Translations under genes and position numbers: made by a program
From: Yamagishiella unicocca
Lineage: Eukaryota > Chlorophyta > Chlorophyceae > Chlamydomonadales > Volvocaceae
Assembly (NCBI GenBank): GCA_003116995.1
Contig: BDSL01000010.1
Location: 1,116,001-1,180,000, forward strand
DNA: 64,000 nucleotides
Direction of reading: 5' to 3'
The notes under the pieces: model-generated
Database searches by the model: none
What the model saw: only the letters and a program-made list of their open reading frames with translations
Told to the model about the DNA's origin: nothing
Shown here: positions 12,430 through 23,654 of the stretch, in pieces
Layout of the letters: each line of letters starts with the position of its first letter
How positions within the stretch are numbered: position 1 is the stretch's first letter

Positions 12430-12620
12430 GTGCAAATTCCCCCTGGGGTGCTGGCTGCTGCTCTGTATGCCTACGGCCTGTCAATTTGGTGTTCTGGTGG
12501 TTTGCCTTTGTTCCGGTGCAGGTCGGTTTTTGTTTCCTCCGTCTTGTTCAGTGTCAGGCGATGCGCCCGATGGTTCTACCTCTTGGAACCCACTGTAACC
12601 GTTACAACAACAACGACTGA
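12430..12620 (+). repeat. Dispersed repeat family T, full-length-like copy
   Basis: Collinear with 4870-5060 from CCCTGGGGTGCTGGCTGCTG through GTGTCAGGCGATGCGCCC and GGTTCTACCTCTTGG to CCACTGTAACCGTTACAAC, followed by an ACAACAACGAC tail. It is the clearest reference copy in the window. Confidence 0.7.
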
Positions 12621-12689
12621 CGCAACAAACCGGGCAGCATCACACGGCATCACATGACCACGGCATACATCACATGAGCGCAACCTCCC

Positions 12690-12870
12690 CCTGCGTATTG
12701 GTGCTTGCTGTCCCCTCTGGGCTTTCGGTTGTGAGGCGTCTGGGTGGTTTGCCTTTTTGAAACCGCCGGGTCTCCTTGCTTTCTTTATCTCTTCCAGTGT
12801 CAGGCGATGCGCTCAATGGCTCAATCTGTAGAGGTCTGGAGCCCACTGTAACACACACTACTAGTACGGC
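12690..12870 (+). repeat. Dispersed repeat family T, diverged copy
   Basis: Retains GGGTGGTTTGCC, AGTGTCAGGCGATGCGC and GGAGCCCACTGTAAC, then a CACACACTACTAGTA tail. It lies about 70 bp after the previous copy in the same orientation. Confidence 0.6.
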
Positions 12871-14018
12871 ATGATTATCGCAGGAGGGCAGACTAGATAT
12901 ACAACAGATTGTGCGGGATCAGAAAATGTGCCTAAGCGAGTCGCACTCCTTGAAAAATCTCCCCTAACAGATCTGGCGTGCAGCGAACAGAGAGCGAGGC
13001 TCAACAGAAGGAGTCTTTTGCAGTCAATCTTACAGTCTGTCATCCCCGTACGATGCAGCAGATAGCTCGCATGGAGACAGGACAGGGCAGGGCGCTTCGC
13101 AGCGGTACGGCGCTGAACGCTGCAGCGTCCCTGTTAGATCTGCAAGGTCACGGCAGGTCACGGCGCCCCACACACGCTAGCTGCTGAGCACCTTTGGATG
13201 AGCCACAACTACTTGGTCCTTTCCTACCTGGCCTTCGAGCTGCTATATGCCCATCTTTTAATCATACGTAACGTGTGCTCTACGAACCCTGGTACATGCT
13301 GGCCAGCTTGCGAACCCGTAGTTCAACGGTTACTGCGTAAGGTGTTGCGCACGCGAAATGGGGCAGCACAAGAATATTGTTGGTCGGGGTTGGAATTGAT
13401 GGTGACACTGCACTGTACCAAGAATAGTATGTCACTGAACATCGGCTTGAAATAACGTCTTTTCGATATGGTCTTCGGCACTGCGCGAATGTAAGGGTTG
13501 CGACCATAATTATGCCAGTTGATTTCAAGGAAAGCTTGAAGGTCTATGAAAGGCATACTGACTTGTTGATAGGGTGGACACTCATGTAGCAGTAATCGCT
13601 AAACTCATTCGTAGGAATTGCACATTTCTAATGATAATCGATACATTTTCTGTTCAATAATTGCTTCTGTCGATCTCCTGAAGTAGTGCGAGCCGGCCGG
13701 CAGCCGGTTGGGGTCAGGCGCCCGCCATTAATCCTGTACGGTGCATTATGAGGCGACATTCCGCGACCACCCACGGTCAGGGCCTAATAATTTGTGTAGC
13801 TGCCAATTATACTTGGTATTAGCGGAGTGGGTGCGCCTTGACACATCACCGCACCCTAGTTGGGTTAAACTGGGTTTCTTAGTGCGCCGCTGCCCTACAG
13901 AGTCCAGTTAAAACTATTATACAAGTCGTGCTGCGCCTTAACTAATCCAAAGCTACATGCTGAGTTTTCTTCTTTGAACTCGTAAAGGGCGTTGCGACCA
14001 ACGACTGGATCGGAACTC
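12871..14018. other. Unassigned; includes upstream region of the wall-protein gene
   Basis: AT-richer than its surroundings, especially 13190-13990. I see no coding motif on either strand. The last few hundred bases before 14019 would be the promoter of the wall-protein gene; no clear core element was picked out. Confidence 0.35.
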
Positions 14019-17000
14019 ATGACCGCAGACAGGCCGCGGGACGACGGCGTCCTTGCGCCCTGTGCTAGGAATTATAGCAGATTCAGATGGGTGCTGGCGC
14101 TTATGGCGATGCTGTTGCTACTCTTGCCGGCATCTCAGTCGGCGCAAGTTGGTTTGGCGGCCCCAGCCTTGTCGGCTCTCAAGATACGTGGGGTTCCAGC
14201 CGCAAATGGCGGCGAGGATGTTCTTGTTTCATTTAGCCTGACATCACAAGGTGAGCAATTGAGGGTCATTTTGTTGCGTTCGTAAAGTTCGGGTTGAGTC
14301 GTCGACCGCGAATCGACACAGATCAACATGTGGGTGCATCAGTATCTTATTTGTAGCGCAATAGTAGATGCATAATGCATTTCTGGGGGCTTCTCCCGAA
14401 CAATGCTTCCGAGGAAAGCCCAGCCGGTAACAGCCCTATGACAGCTGGAGAGTGTACAAAATGCGCTGATGGGGAGTTCGCCGACAGTCCTGCAGTTCAC
14501 TGATTGTATACCTGGTTGCTCTGTCATTCAAACTTTCCTGTGTCATTCAAATTTTTGAATTCTAGGGTATATGCAGCGTTGGCCGTGAGTTGGAAGGCGT
14601 TGGGGCGCACGCGGATGCCTTATCCCCCTCCAACTGTCAGCCGGCGTGCACCGCCTTTCAACGCACGTCACATAGAGGGCATGTACATGGCCGGATACTG
14701 GCTCTTAGTCAAGGGGAAAGACGCACGTCCCTAGGCTTGCGCCACAATGCCTGCGATGCATAGCAAAGGAAACATACTTGCCGGTCAAACCCAACTTGGA
14801 GTACGAAGCATTTGCGGCTTTGGGCGGGGCCGGTGTCCTTGGCAGCGGCATACCGGGGGGGGGCCCTACGCGCAGACGGCCACCTGCTCCACGCACCGAT
14901 GGAACGCTTCGCTTGGTCATCAAGCAGCACCGGCGGCATTCGTGTTTCCGTTCGTTTTCCGCCTCCGCCGTGCGACGAGCAACCCAAATGCCCCATAGCT
15001 CGGTTGCGCATTCGCGTCGTCCTGCCACGTACGCACTATTTGGGGTCCTGTCCGACTACTTTCAGAGGCGCGTCAACCCATTTGAGCGATCCTGCCGCGC
15101 CGCCTACGATGCGTGGTGTGCCTCAGCTCGTGATCTTCACGAAACCAAGCACTGCGCGTGTGCACTAGGTACTTAAGGGTCCGCTCTGAGCGACCCAGTT
15201 GCCCCCACCCTGAACCCTGCTGATGACGTCCGTCCATGCCCCGAACCCTCGTATCGTGCCGACGCAGGTCCGATGGTTGAGATCGCCATCCAATTGGGCG
15301 CCGTCCGGATCAACCAGTCCGTTGCGTGCCCCTGCGACTCCCGAGTGGTTACCGCCGCCGCCGGCGTCACGACTCCAGGGGAGCACTCGGTGGTCATCGT
15401 CGCGGAGGCCAACGGCCAGTCAACCACCCTGTACACGAAGCACGTGATCCAGGTGGGGCCTGGGAGGGTGGAGGAAGGGCCTCGCATGACGGCGCAGGAC
15501 AAAGCGGGTTTAAGGCCCCGACCCGACCCGCCACGCTATGCTGTGCTACGCGAGCAATTACGTGAGCCTCAGCGCACGGCTTTTTGCGCGGCACCAGGTA
15601 CCTCTTGGTCTGGAAAGCACTGTAACCGTTACAACAACAACCAGGCAAGGCAAGAACCGGCCAGCCGCTCGCTTTATTTAGGAAAGAGAGCGGCGTACGG
15701 TGGCCAGGCCAGTACAGTGGGGGGGGAAGGATGGGGCAGATCGGCTGTCTGGGCTCTGCAGCACAGAGAATTTGTAGCCCGGGAGGATCATGCTGCTGCA
15801 GGGGGGGTGGGGGCGGCCAGCGGGTAGGTGGGTAGCGTAGAAACCCGGCGGGTTGCAAGGAAAACCCGTGCACCCGTGTACACGAACCCGGCGGATGGGT
15901 CGCAGCGAAGAACGGGCGGGTGTTGGCTGGTCTCACTGGCTGGTGGTTATGGTGCAGTGCAGGGCTAGAGCAGGGAGCCAAGGGCCTAGGGATGTGACCC
16001 AACTTGCAAATTTGCCTTAAGATCCGGATCCGGCGCCTGATAAACAGAGCCAAACCAAAACGGGACCATAGATATGCCGGGGGGCAAGGGGCATTGCAGG
16101 CTGCTGTTCCGTGTGCCAGTCCGTGCCGCGCTAGCAACGAACTCATGTGAATCCACATCACGAGAGATCAAGCGATTAAGAAGCACTGTGTGATGATGAT
16201 GCACGCACCGATACGCTGTGAAGCATCTACGGGAAGATAACGGGTCGGACAAGGAATTGGCCGCGCGCGCGTTTGCCTTTGCGATTGTCTGCCGCGGCGA
16301 CGACCACACACCTACGGGTTGCGTAATGGCGGACCGATAACGCAACGCTTGGGCGCCGGCACGCGCGCGGCGATGGAGTGGGTGGCGAAAAGACCCGTGG
16401 TCGCTGCAGGGAGGGGGGGATTGCGCGTCAAAAGAGGCACGTGTATCCGCGTACGTACGCTTCCACGTGAATGCAGGGATCAGCTTCTTGAATTGTTACG
16501 GTGCACTGAGGCAATTGCTGCTGCCAATATGTGTATATGAAAGTCCAGGGTTGGTCCATCAGGGTCCATCAGGTCCCCATGCTGCCATGGTGTGGATGGA
16601 AACAAGCGCCCCGGGCGGTGCTGCGGCGCGGGTCCGGGGTCCTCCAGGTTGCAGAGGGAGCCAGGGAGCGCAGCGGGCGTAGCTGCGGAGGTGACCCTCA
16701 GGGAGAGGTTTCGAGGAAGACCCTCAGGGAGAGGTTTCGAGGAAGACCCTCGGGGAGAGGAGGGCGCACCCCTCACGCCACGCGCACGTGCACCCAGCCA
16801 CGTGCACCCGTCGCCCCTCTCGCGCCCACAGTAGTCCCGTCGTACACGTGCGCATGGTACCGTCGTACATGCACCCACACGCACCCAGCCCAGCTCCGGT
16901 GGGGTGGTAAGCCATCGCGTCGACGGGGCCGCACCCGTAACCCATAACTCTCCCGCCCACGCGATGCGCTGCTGCTGCAGGGCGCGACTGAGGAAGGCGC

Positions 17001-20000
17001 TGGTGGCTCAGACGCCGAAGAGCAGCAGCTGTTCTCCAAGCAGCGGCGGCTGCTGCACTCTGCGGCGCGACTGCTAGCACCCCTGCATCTGCTGCCTTCT
17101 GAGTGGCACGGCTCCCCAGACCCCACCCCCGAGCCTCTACCATCTCAGGACTCGATGGGACAACCGGCAGCCTCTTATCCTGCGTCTGAAGATGCATCAC
17201 CGCCTATGGAAATGCCCCCCCAGTACTCATCACCTCCATACCAACCCGACGCTTCGGGACCGCCTAGCTATGGGAATCCCTCCCGGCCGCTGTCGCCCGC
17301 GAGCTACGCGCCAACTGACACGCCGCCGACGTCGCCGTCACCTCCCGACAGCCCGCCGCCGACGTCGCCATCACCTCCCGACAATCCGCCGCCGACGTCG
17401 CCATCACCTCCCGATAACCCGCCGCCGACATCACCGACGCCTCCCAACAGCCCCCCGCCTTTGTCACCGTCGCCTCCCGCAGTCCCCCCGCCTCTGCAGC
17501 CCCCCAGCGAGCCGACACCAGCCCCTGAAGGGGCTGCCTGGCCTCCCAAGCCACCATCGCCTCCATCGCCCCCCAAACCACGTGCTGCCTCACCGCCTCC
17601 GAAACCGCGCAGCCCGCCATCTCCTCCTAGGAAACCCCGTTCTCCTCCCCCTATCAGCTTGCCACCACCGCGCACCCTACAAGCGCCGTCTCCGCCGCCA
17701 AGCACCCCTCCAGCAGCGCCTACGCCTCCACCCGACTCCCCGCCGGGGTCCCCTGAACCACCCAGCTCGCCGCCGCCAGACGTTCCGCCTGAGGGCCCTC
17801 CGCCCCCCAGTCCCCAGTCCCCAGTGGTGTCGCCTTCGCCTGAAAACACCCCTGATGCCCCATCACCTCCCAGCTACCCCCCAACAACGTCTCCTCTATC
17901 TCCCAGCTACCCGCCGCCAACGTCTCCTACCTACCCGCCAACAGCTGAGCCGCCACTCGAACATTCGCCCCAACCGCCTGCCAGCAACCCTCCAGATTCG
18001 CCATCACCGCCCAGCTACCCTCCACCAGGCACACCGCCAGTGGTCAGCCCTCCAGATTCGCCCCCACCGCCTGCCAGCAACCCACCAGATTCGCCATCAC
18101 CGTCGAGCAACCCTCCACCAGGCACGCCGCCAGTCGACAGCCCTCCCGAGTCGCCCCCACCGCCTGCCAGCAACTCTCCAGATTCGCCAACACCGCCAAG
18201 CAACCCTCCACCAGGCACACCGCCAGTGGGCAGCCCTCCAGATTCGCCCCCACCGCCTGCCAGCAACCCACCAGATTCGCCATCACCGCCAAGCAACCCT
18301 CCACCCGGCACGCCGCCAGTGGGCAGCCCTTCCGAGTCGCCCCCACCACCTGTCAGCAACCCTCCAGATTCGCCATCGCCACCCAGCTACCCTCCACCAG
18401 GCACGCCGCCAGTGGGCAGCCCTCCAGATTCGCCCCCACCGCCCGCCAGCAACCCACCAGATTCCCCATCACCGCCAAGCAACCCTCCACCAGGCACGCC
18501 GCCAGTCGACAGCCCTCCCGAGTCCCCCCCACCACCTGTCAGCAACACTCCAGATTCGCCAACACCACCCAGCTACCCGCCACCAGGCACGCCGCCAGTG
18601 GGCAGCCCTCCAGATTCGCCCCCACCGCCCGCCAGCAACCCTCCAGATTCACCATCACCGCCAAGCAACCCTCAACCGGGCACGCCGCCAGTCGACAGCC
18701 CTCCCGAGTCGCCCCCACCACCTGTCAGCAACCCTCCAGATTCGCCATCACCACCCAGCTACCCGCCACCAGGCACGCCGCCAGTGGGCAGCCCTCCAGA
18801 TTCGCCCCCACCGCCTGCCAGCAACTCTCCAGATTCGCCAACACCGCCAAGCAACCCTCCACCAGGCACGCCGCCGGTCGACAGCCGTCCAGATTCGCCC
18901 CCACCGCCCGCCAGCAACCCACCAGATTCGCCATCGCCGCCCAGCTACCCGCCACCGGGCACGCCGCCAGTGGGCAGCCCTCCAGAGTCGCCCCCACCGC
19001 CCGCCAGCAACTCACCAGATTCGCCATCACCGCCAAGCAACCCTCCACCAGGCACGCCGCCAGTTAGCAGCCCTCCAGAGTCGCCCCCACCGCCTGCCAG
19101 CAACCCACCAGATTCGCCATCACCGCCAAGCAACCCTCCACCAGGCACGCCGCCAGTGATCAGCCCTCCAGAGTCGCCCCCACCGCCTGCCAGCAACCCA
19201 CCAGATTCGCCATCACCGCCAAGCAACCCTCCACCAGGCACGCCGCCAGTCGACAGCCCTCCAGAGTCGCCCCCACCGCCCGCCAGCAACCCACCAGATT
19301 CGCCATCACCGCCAAGCAACCCTCCACCAGGCACGCCGCCAGTTAGCAGCCCTCCCGAGTCGCCCCCACCGCCCGCCAGCAACCCACCAGATTCGCCATC
19401 ACCGCCCAGCTACCCGGCAACAGGCACGCCGCCAAGCACACCGCCGGACGAAGCCTCTTCTTCCCCTCCTGCCCCCCCTCCCAGCCCAGTTCCCGCCCCT
19501 CGTTCGCTACAGCTGACGACCACCTTGGCGGGAGCCAACTTCGACGAGGTTATTGCCTCGGTGGAATCGCGTGACGAGTTTGAATCGCGGACCTGTGCGG
19601 AAATTGAGGTAAGTCGGCGCCCTGGGTAATCCTACCGCTCAGCAGTGCTCGACTCATCTTGCAAGCGCAAGGCTCCACTCGTGGCTCTTCCCTCGTGGGC
19701 TCGTGGCGGAGGTCGCCATGCAACTGCGACCGGGCCGACCGCAGCCCGCCGACCGGCTGGTCTGATGACACGTGCGGCACTGTTGTCCCGAGTGGCACGA
19801 GACCTACCGCTTCCGCCCGGCGAACGCCATTGCCAATAAGACGACTTGGTCGCATGTCTCTGCGTACATTGATCTGCCTGTTTGTGCTTGTGGTTGCGTT
19901 TGTGATCGTGTTTGTGTTTCACCTTTGCCTCCTCGCCTGTGTCGGGTCATACCGTGCTGCACAGGGGAGCACCAAGGCCAGCACCTGCACCGTCCGGAGC

Positions 20001-20585
20001 ATCCGCCGCGGCAGCGTCATCGCCGATATGGACTTGGAGCCGCCCGAAGGCACTTCTGTGGAGGACTTCACTAGCCAGGTCTCCCTGATCGACCCCAGCG
20101 ACCTCTTCTCCCCCGCCTTCACCTCCGACTACAACGTCACGTCCATCACAGCTGTGATAGGAACATCCCCCCCGCCCAGCCCCGCTCCGCCGGGCACCCC
20201 TCCGGCCGGCCAGGCTGCACTGTCGCCGCCGCCGGCCAGCCCGGCACCGCCGCCGCCGCAGTCTGCCCCGGAGCGCGCCCCCGATGGTGGGTCCAGCGGC
20301 GGCCTTTCCACAACCGACAAGATCATCGTGGCGGTGGTGGTGCCTGGAGGTGCCATCCTGGTCATCTTGGCCGCCGTCATCGTGACGATCATCCTGCGCA
20401 GGAGGTGGCAGCGGAGCGTCCGGTACACAACGCCGGTGGGCACCGACCCCGAGGCCGCCGGGGTGGCGCCGGTGTCAGACGTCATGCCGGCGGGTGAGGT
20501 GGCGGCGGCCGGCTCGGCAACGGCCGCTGCCCTGAGCATGCGACGACAGTCTGGCCGTACCACAGGCCTGGGCAGCGCCTTGTAG
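14019..20585 (+). CDS. Hydroxyproline-rich wall/ECM-type single-pass membrane protein with a 31-residue tandem repeat
   Basis: Proposed exons are 14019-14250, 15268-15452, 16981-19608 and 19965-20585 (TAG), giving 1221 residues. All joins keep phase: codon 78 is split G|GT, and the other joins are phase 0. Residues about 22-42 form a signal peptide or anchor (VLALMAMLLLLLPASQSAQ). Residues 50-139 look like a beta-sandwich (..CPCDSRVV..TPGEHSVVIVAEANG). The Pro-Ser region starts near 200 and contains about 15 copies of a 31-residue SPP/PPGTPPV repeat at about 473-953. Next is a small conserved module (LTTTLAGANFDEVI..TVRSIRRGSVIADM) at 983-1040, a second SPP linker, a membrane segment at 1135-1159 and a basic RRRWQR stop-transfer with a cytosolic tail of about 60 residues. 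In volvocine algae such SPP blocks are hydroxylated and arabinosylated rods in the wall. The tail suggests a wall-anchored membrane protein, not a free pherophorin. Intron 2 (1.5 kb) might hide more exons. Confidence 0.72.
15590..15643 (+). repeat. Dispersed repeat family T, 3' end inside an intron
   Basis: Carries ACCTCTTGGTCTGGAAAGCA and CTGTAACCGTTACAACAAC. It lies in intron 2 of the wall-protein gene in sense orientation and would place a TGTAA poly(A)-type motif inside the transcript. Confidence 0.6.
16690..16762 (+). repeat. Short tandem repeat, about 30-bp unit, intron 2 of wall-protein gene
   Basis: Two to three copies of a unit containing GGTTTCGAGGAAGACCCTC. The motif GGTTTCGAGGAAGACCC is also the start of the intron-borne modules found in the genes of the right half. 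Confidence 0.7.
17980..19420 (+). repeat. 93-bp coding tandem repeat in the wall-protein gene
   Basis: About 15-16 units of 93 bp encode a 31-residue Pro/Ser/Asn/Gly repeat with the order SPPDSP, PPASNPPDSP, SPPSNPPPGT, PPV. Units differ by in-frame substitutions and there is no frame break, so selection has kept the reading frame. The unit continues into the non-repetitive SPP region upstream. Confidence 0.9.
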
Positions 20586-22199
20586 GCTGAGGAGCTGCTT
20601 GCCGGGGAATGAGGTCCCCCCGCCGTCGATGATTCTCGCCTGCTGGGGGAGCGGTTGAGAAGCCACGCGGTTGGAGCGGGGCAAAGTGGGGTCGAGGCAC
20701 CGCAGTGGTTGGGGAAACGGAGGTGGGTGGTTGGCGGCTGCTTGGTTGCCGTATTAGCTGCTTGCTTGCCTTGTTCGACCAGTTGTGCGGTTTGCGCCGC
20801 GTCTGGTGGATCGTGGATGGCTTGCGTGGGCCTTGCGCAGCCTGATGTGGGTGGCCGCGCCTTGGGAGGGGTGCGTAGATGGGGGTGAAGCATAGTTTGG
20901 TCGCCGAATTACGTACGATTCTCACCCCTGTACGTGTGTGTATGTTTACAAATTCGTCGGCACCGGTCTGTTATGCGTTTGGTGTCGGGCGGCCCGCAGC
21001 CTTGCCTCTGTCTCCGGCGCGCCGGTGCGGCTGCTGCGTATCGTGCCGTCGTGCGGGAGCGGAGGAGAGGCTGTGGGGGCGAGGTGACGGCTCCGGAACC
21101 ACCATGCGGGCAGGTCCGCCAGGTACGGTACAATGTATGTACGGCATGGTCATCAGCAAGACAGAGAGTGGTGGGGGGGAGGGATCCCCGCGAGCTGGGC
21201 GGGCGGCATGTGTATTCGGGCGGCATGTGTATTCAGGCGACGCTCCGCGCTAATGGTGCAGGGTAGGGTGGGAGAGAGGGTTGCGGGGATCTGCGAGTGA
21301 TTGCAACACTTGCGAATAGCAGGAGTGGCAGGGGTAGTAGCGGCAAACCTGGGATATGGTACCGTTAATGGGGGTGAAGCAGCCGCTGTGTGGAAATAGT
21401 AGGGAGGGGTCGGGGGCGCGCGTGTGTAAAGCGCAAAGAAAGAAAAGTACGACAAGATGACGATTGTTCCCCATTCGTTGTGCCCATTGATTGTTGTTGA
21501 CACCGTAGCTTAAGTTGGGGTCCAGAAGTGGCTACCACGATTTGTATGGACCTCATTGATGGAGCTAATCCAGGACGGTGATGGACTCTCTGACAGCGGC
21601 GCGGGAGCCCCGCAGCATCGCAGTTTCCGTTTCCCGTCCTGCTGTCTCTCCCCCTCTCCCTCTCGCTTCCTATCTACCTACGGCTACGTCGTTTGTTGGC
21701 GGTACGGACGGTCGCGTAGCTCCGAAGGGTCGTACGTCGTAGCGTATGCGTTTTGTTTGGAGATATATGTTGAGTGTCAGCGCGCACGCACCTAGGGATT
21801 CATCCGCGCTTAGTGTCAGGGGCCCATTTCGGATGGGGCCCTGTGTGTTGAAGACGAGGGAATGTTTTGTGTGGTACGAGGTGGGTCGAGCCCACGCGTG
21901 GTCATTTTTAGGGGTGCTGCTGTCACAATATTCTTTGAAAGGAGTTGTAATCCCTATTTGACGCCACCGGCAAGTCCCCCGCCGCCCCTCGGGCCCCAGT
22001 CGACATACGACTCCCGACGTTAGTTTCCCTAACCAAGTTCTCCCGCATGCATCTAGAAACGTCTATAATCCTAGACGGTTTTTCTTTCGTACACGGTTTT
22101 TCCTTGCAGCCCTCGGTCCCCGGCGAGAGAGCCACGGCCGCTTGACACTCCTGGCTCCACAAGCAACCCGTGGGTAGTAGTAGTAGTACTAGTACTAGT
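20586..22199. other. 3' flank of the wall-protein gene and unassigned sequence
   Basis: The first TGTAA on the + strand after the stop that I found is at 21425-21429, so a 3' UTR of about 0.85 kb is possible. No gene is recognised between 21430 and 22170. A (GTA)n-rich tract starts near 22171. Confidence 0.4.
21425..21429 (+). terminator. Candidate TGTAA poly(A) signal of the wall-protein gene
   Basis: TGTAA is the usual chlorophycean polyadenylation motif. This is the first + strand copy I found after the stop at 20585. Confidence 0.35.
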
Positions 22200-22345
22200 C
22201 CTCACAGTTGGCTCCAGATCTTAAAAGGTGGAACCGTCGGGCGCATCGCCGTGGGTGGTGAGGAAATGAATCGCCAGTCTAGCATTAGCACGTCGTGCCG
22301 CTCGCCTTTTGGTCTGGAACCCACTGTAACCGTTACAAGAACAAC
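22171..22345. repeat. Inverted pair of dispersed repeat family T ends
   Basis: A GTAGTAGTAGTACTAGTACT tail leads into a reverse copy (about 22200-22250: CAGTTGGCTCCAGATC..GGTGGAACCGTCGGGC). A forward copy follows at about 22300-22345 (CTTTTGGTCTGGAACCCACT..GTAACCGTTACAAG). The two ends face each other with about 50 bp between. Confidence 0.6.
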
Positions 22346-22351
22346 TATGAT

Positions 22352-22390
22352 ACGGTGTCTTGCCATGGTTACAGGGACCCACTGGAAACT
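22352..22390 (+). repeat. Solo fragment of the 160-bp repeat seen at 25047-25365
   Basis: Shares GGTGTCTTGCCATGGTTACA and GGGACCCACTGGAAACT with the tandem pair 2.7 kb downstream. In both places it lies just after a family T end. Confidence 0.65.
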
Positions 22391-22974
22391 GGGCCGCTGG
22401 TTGCTCGCAGCATGTGTGGCGTGTGTGCAAGGCACGAGTAGTTCTATCTGCGGGTCGCCCGCCACGCACCTGCCCTCATGAGCACATGTGCGCACGAACC
22501 GCAAGGAGGGCCAGGGACCGGGAGACCGTGTATGCGGATAACGTGTGGTTGTATCTCGGGCTGCTAAGAAGTCCAATACAGTACACGACGGCGGCGGCGG
22601 CGGCGCGCGGCATACAGCAGAGAGCGAGCATACATGGTGGGCGAGCACATGGGATTGCAGAAGGAGGGCAGCGCAGCCGCCAGCAGAGTTAGATAGGGAT
22701 GGCTCAGGCGCGCAGCGACGCCAATCCGACAGCGACCCACATACATCCACCGGGGCCTGGGTCCCACTCGCGGCCAAGAACGCACGCGAGATCCCTGCTC
22801 AGTGCTCACCAGCTGACTTGCACTCATCCCGCATATACGACTTGAGCGCCCGAGACCAGTGAAGCTCGTTCTTGAAGCGGCCGCCGGCAGCTGCACCGCC
22901 GGAGGGCAAGACTGCCTGCTAGCTGGACACGACTACGGCGTGTGCGGGACGGCAGCTGAACGTCCTCACGCTCC

Positions 22975-23519
22975 AAGGCGCCTGCAGTGGCTGCGGCTGA
23001 GAGGTTACCCACATTTAGTGACACAGGAGTGGTTAAGTATCAGAAAACAGCTCTGGGCAGGCGGTCAATCCAGCAGCCACATGGCCGCCCGCATCCGCAA
23101 CGTGCGTGGACGTCCTGCGGTACCTGCTGCTGGCGGAGGACATCGAGAAGGACCCTTCTTTGTCATCTTATGCCGCCAGGGGTGGTCACCTAATCGCCCT
23201 ACCTGCAGTTGCTGCACGCCCATGGCTACGATTTGCGTGAACCAATGGGACGACCGTTTGCAAGCAGGAGCGGAGGGAGGGCACCTGCCGGTGGTCAGCT
23301 GGATACCATCGATCGATGTATGCCTGGTCTGTGCCGGCCGCTTGACGAGCGAGCGGGCGGGTTATCGCGTGCGCAGCGTTGTCGGCGGGCGACCCGCAGC
23401 TGCTGACGTGGCTGCGTGAACACGACTGCTTCTGGGATGCCAGCGCCTTTACATCAGCTGCCGAGGGGGGCAGTCAGGAAGCGCTGGAGTGGCTGGTGGC
23501 GCACGGCTGCCCCATGCCG
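22975..23519 (+). pseudogene. Decayed ankyrin-repeat protein sequence
   Basis: Ankyrin-like segments appear in order but in different frames. They are LRYLLLAEDIEKDPSLSSYA (about 23110-23170), LQLLHAHGYDL (about 23205-23240), WDDRLQAGAEGGHLPVV (about 23245-23300), and the longest at 23373-23519 containing DPQLLTWLREHDCFWD, SAAEGGSQEALEWLVAHGCP. The last ends at a GTGGGT donor. The AAxGGHLxVLxWLxxxGCP pattern is typical of the large algal ankyrin families. Frame changes and a TGA between segments point to a pseudogene, although short introns or sequence errors could explain some of them. The 28-bp array starts about 130 bp downstream. Confidence 0.5.
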
Positions 23520-23654
23520 GTGGGTCGGGGCTGGGCTGCTTGACCATGAGGCAGTGCGAAAGGGGTCGGGCTGTTTCGACATGCCGGCCGGCTCCGATAT
23601 CGCGGCCGCACGTAGTCATAAAGCTACCTGCATACCGTGGAGCCGTGGCGGCGA

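Noticed and set aside
17264..19382. Minus-strand and alternative + frames over the wall-protein gene
   Set aside because: Shadows of the 93-bp Pro-rich repeat; the + frame with SPP repeats, signal peptide and TM tail explains the locus.
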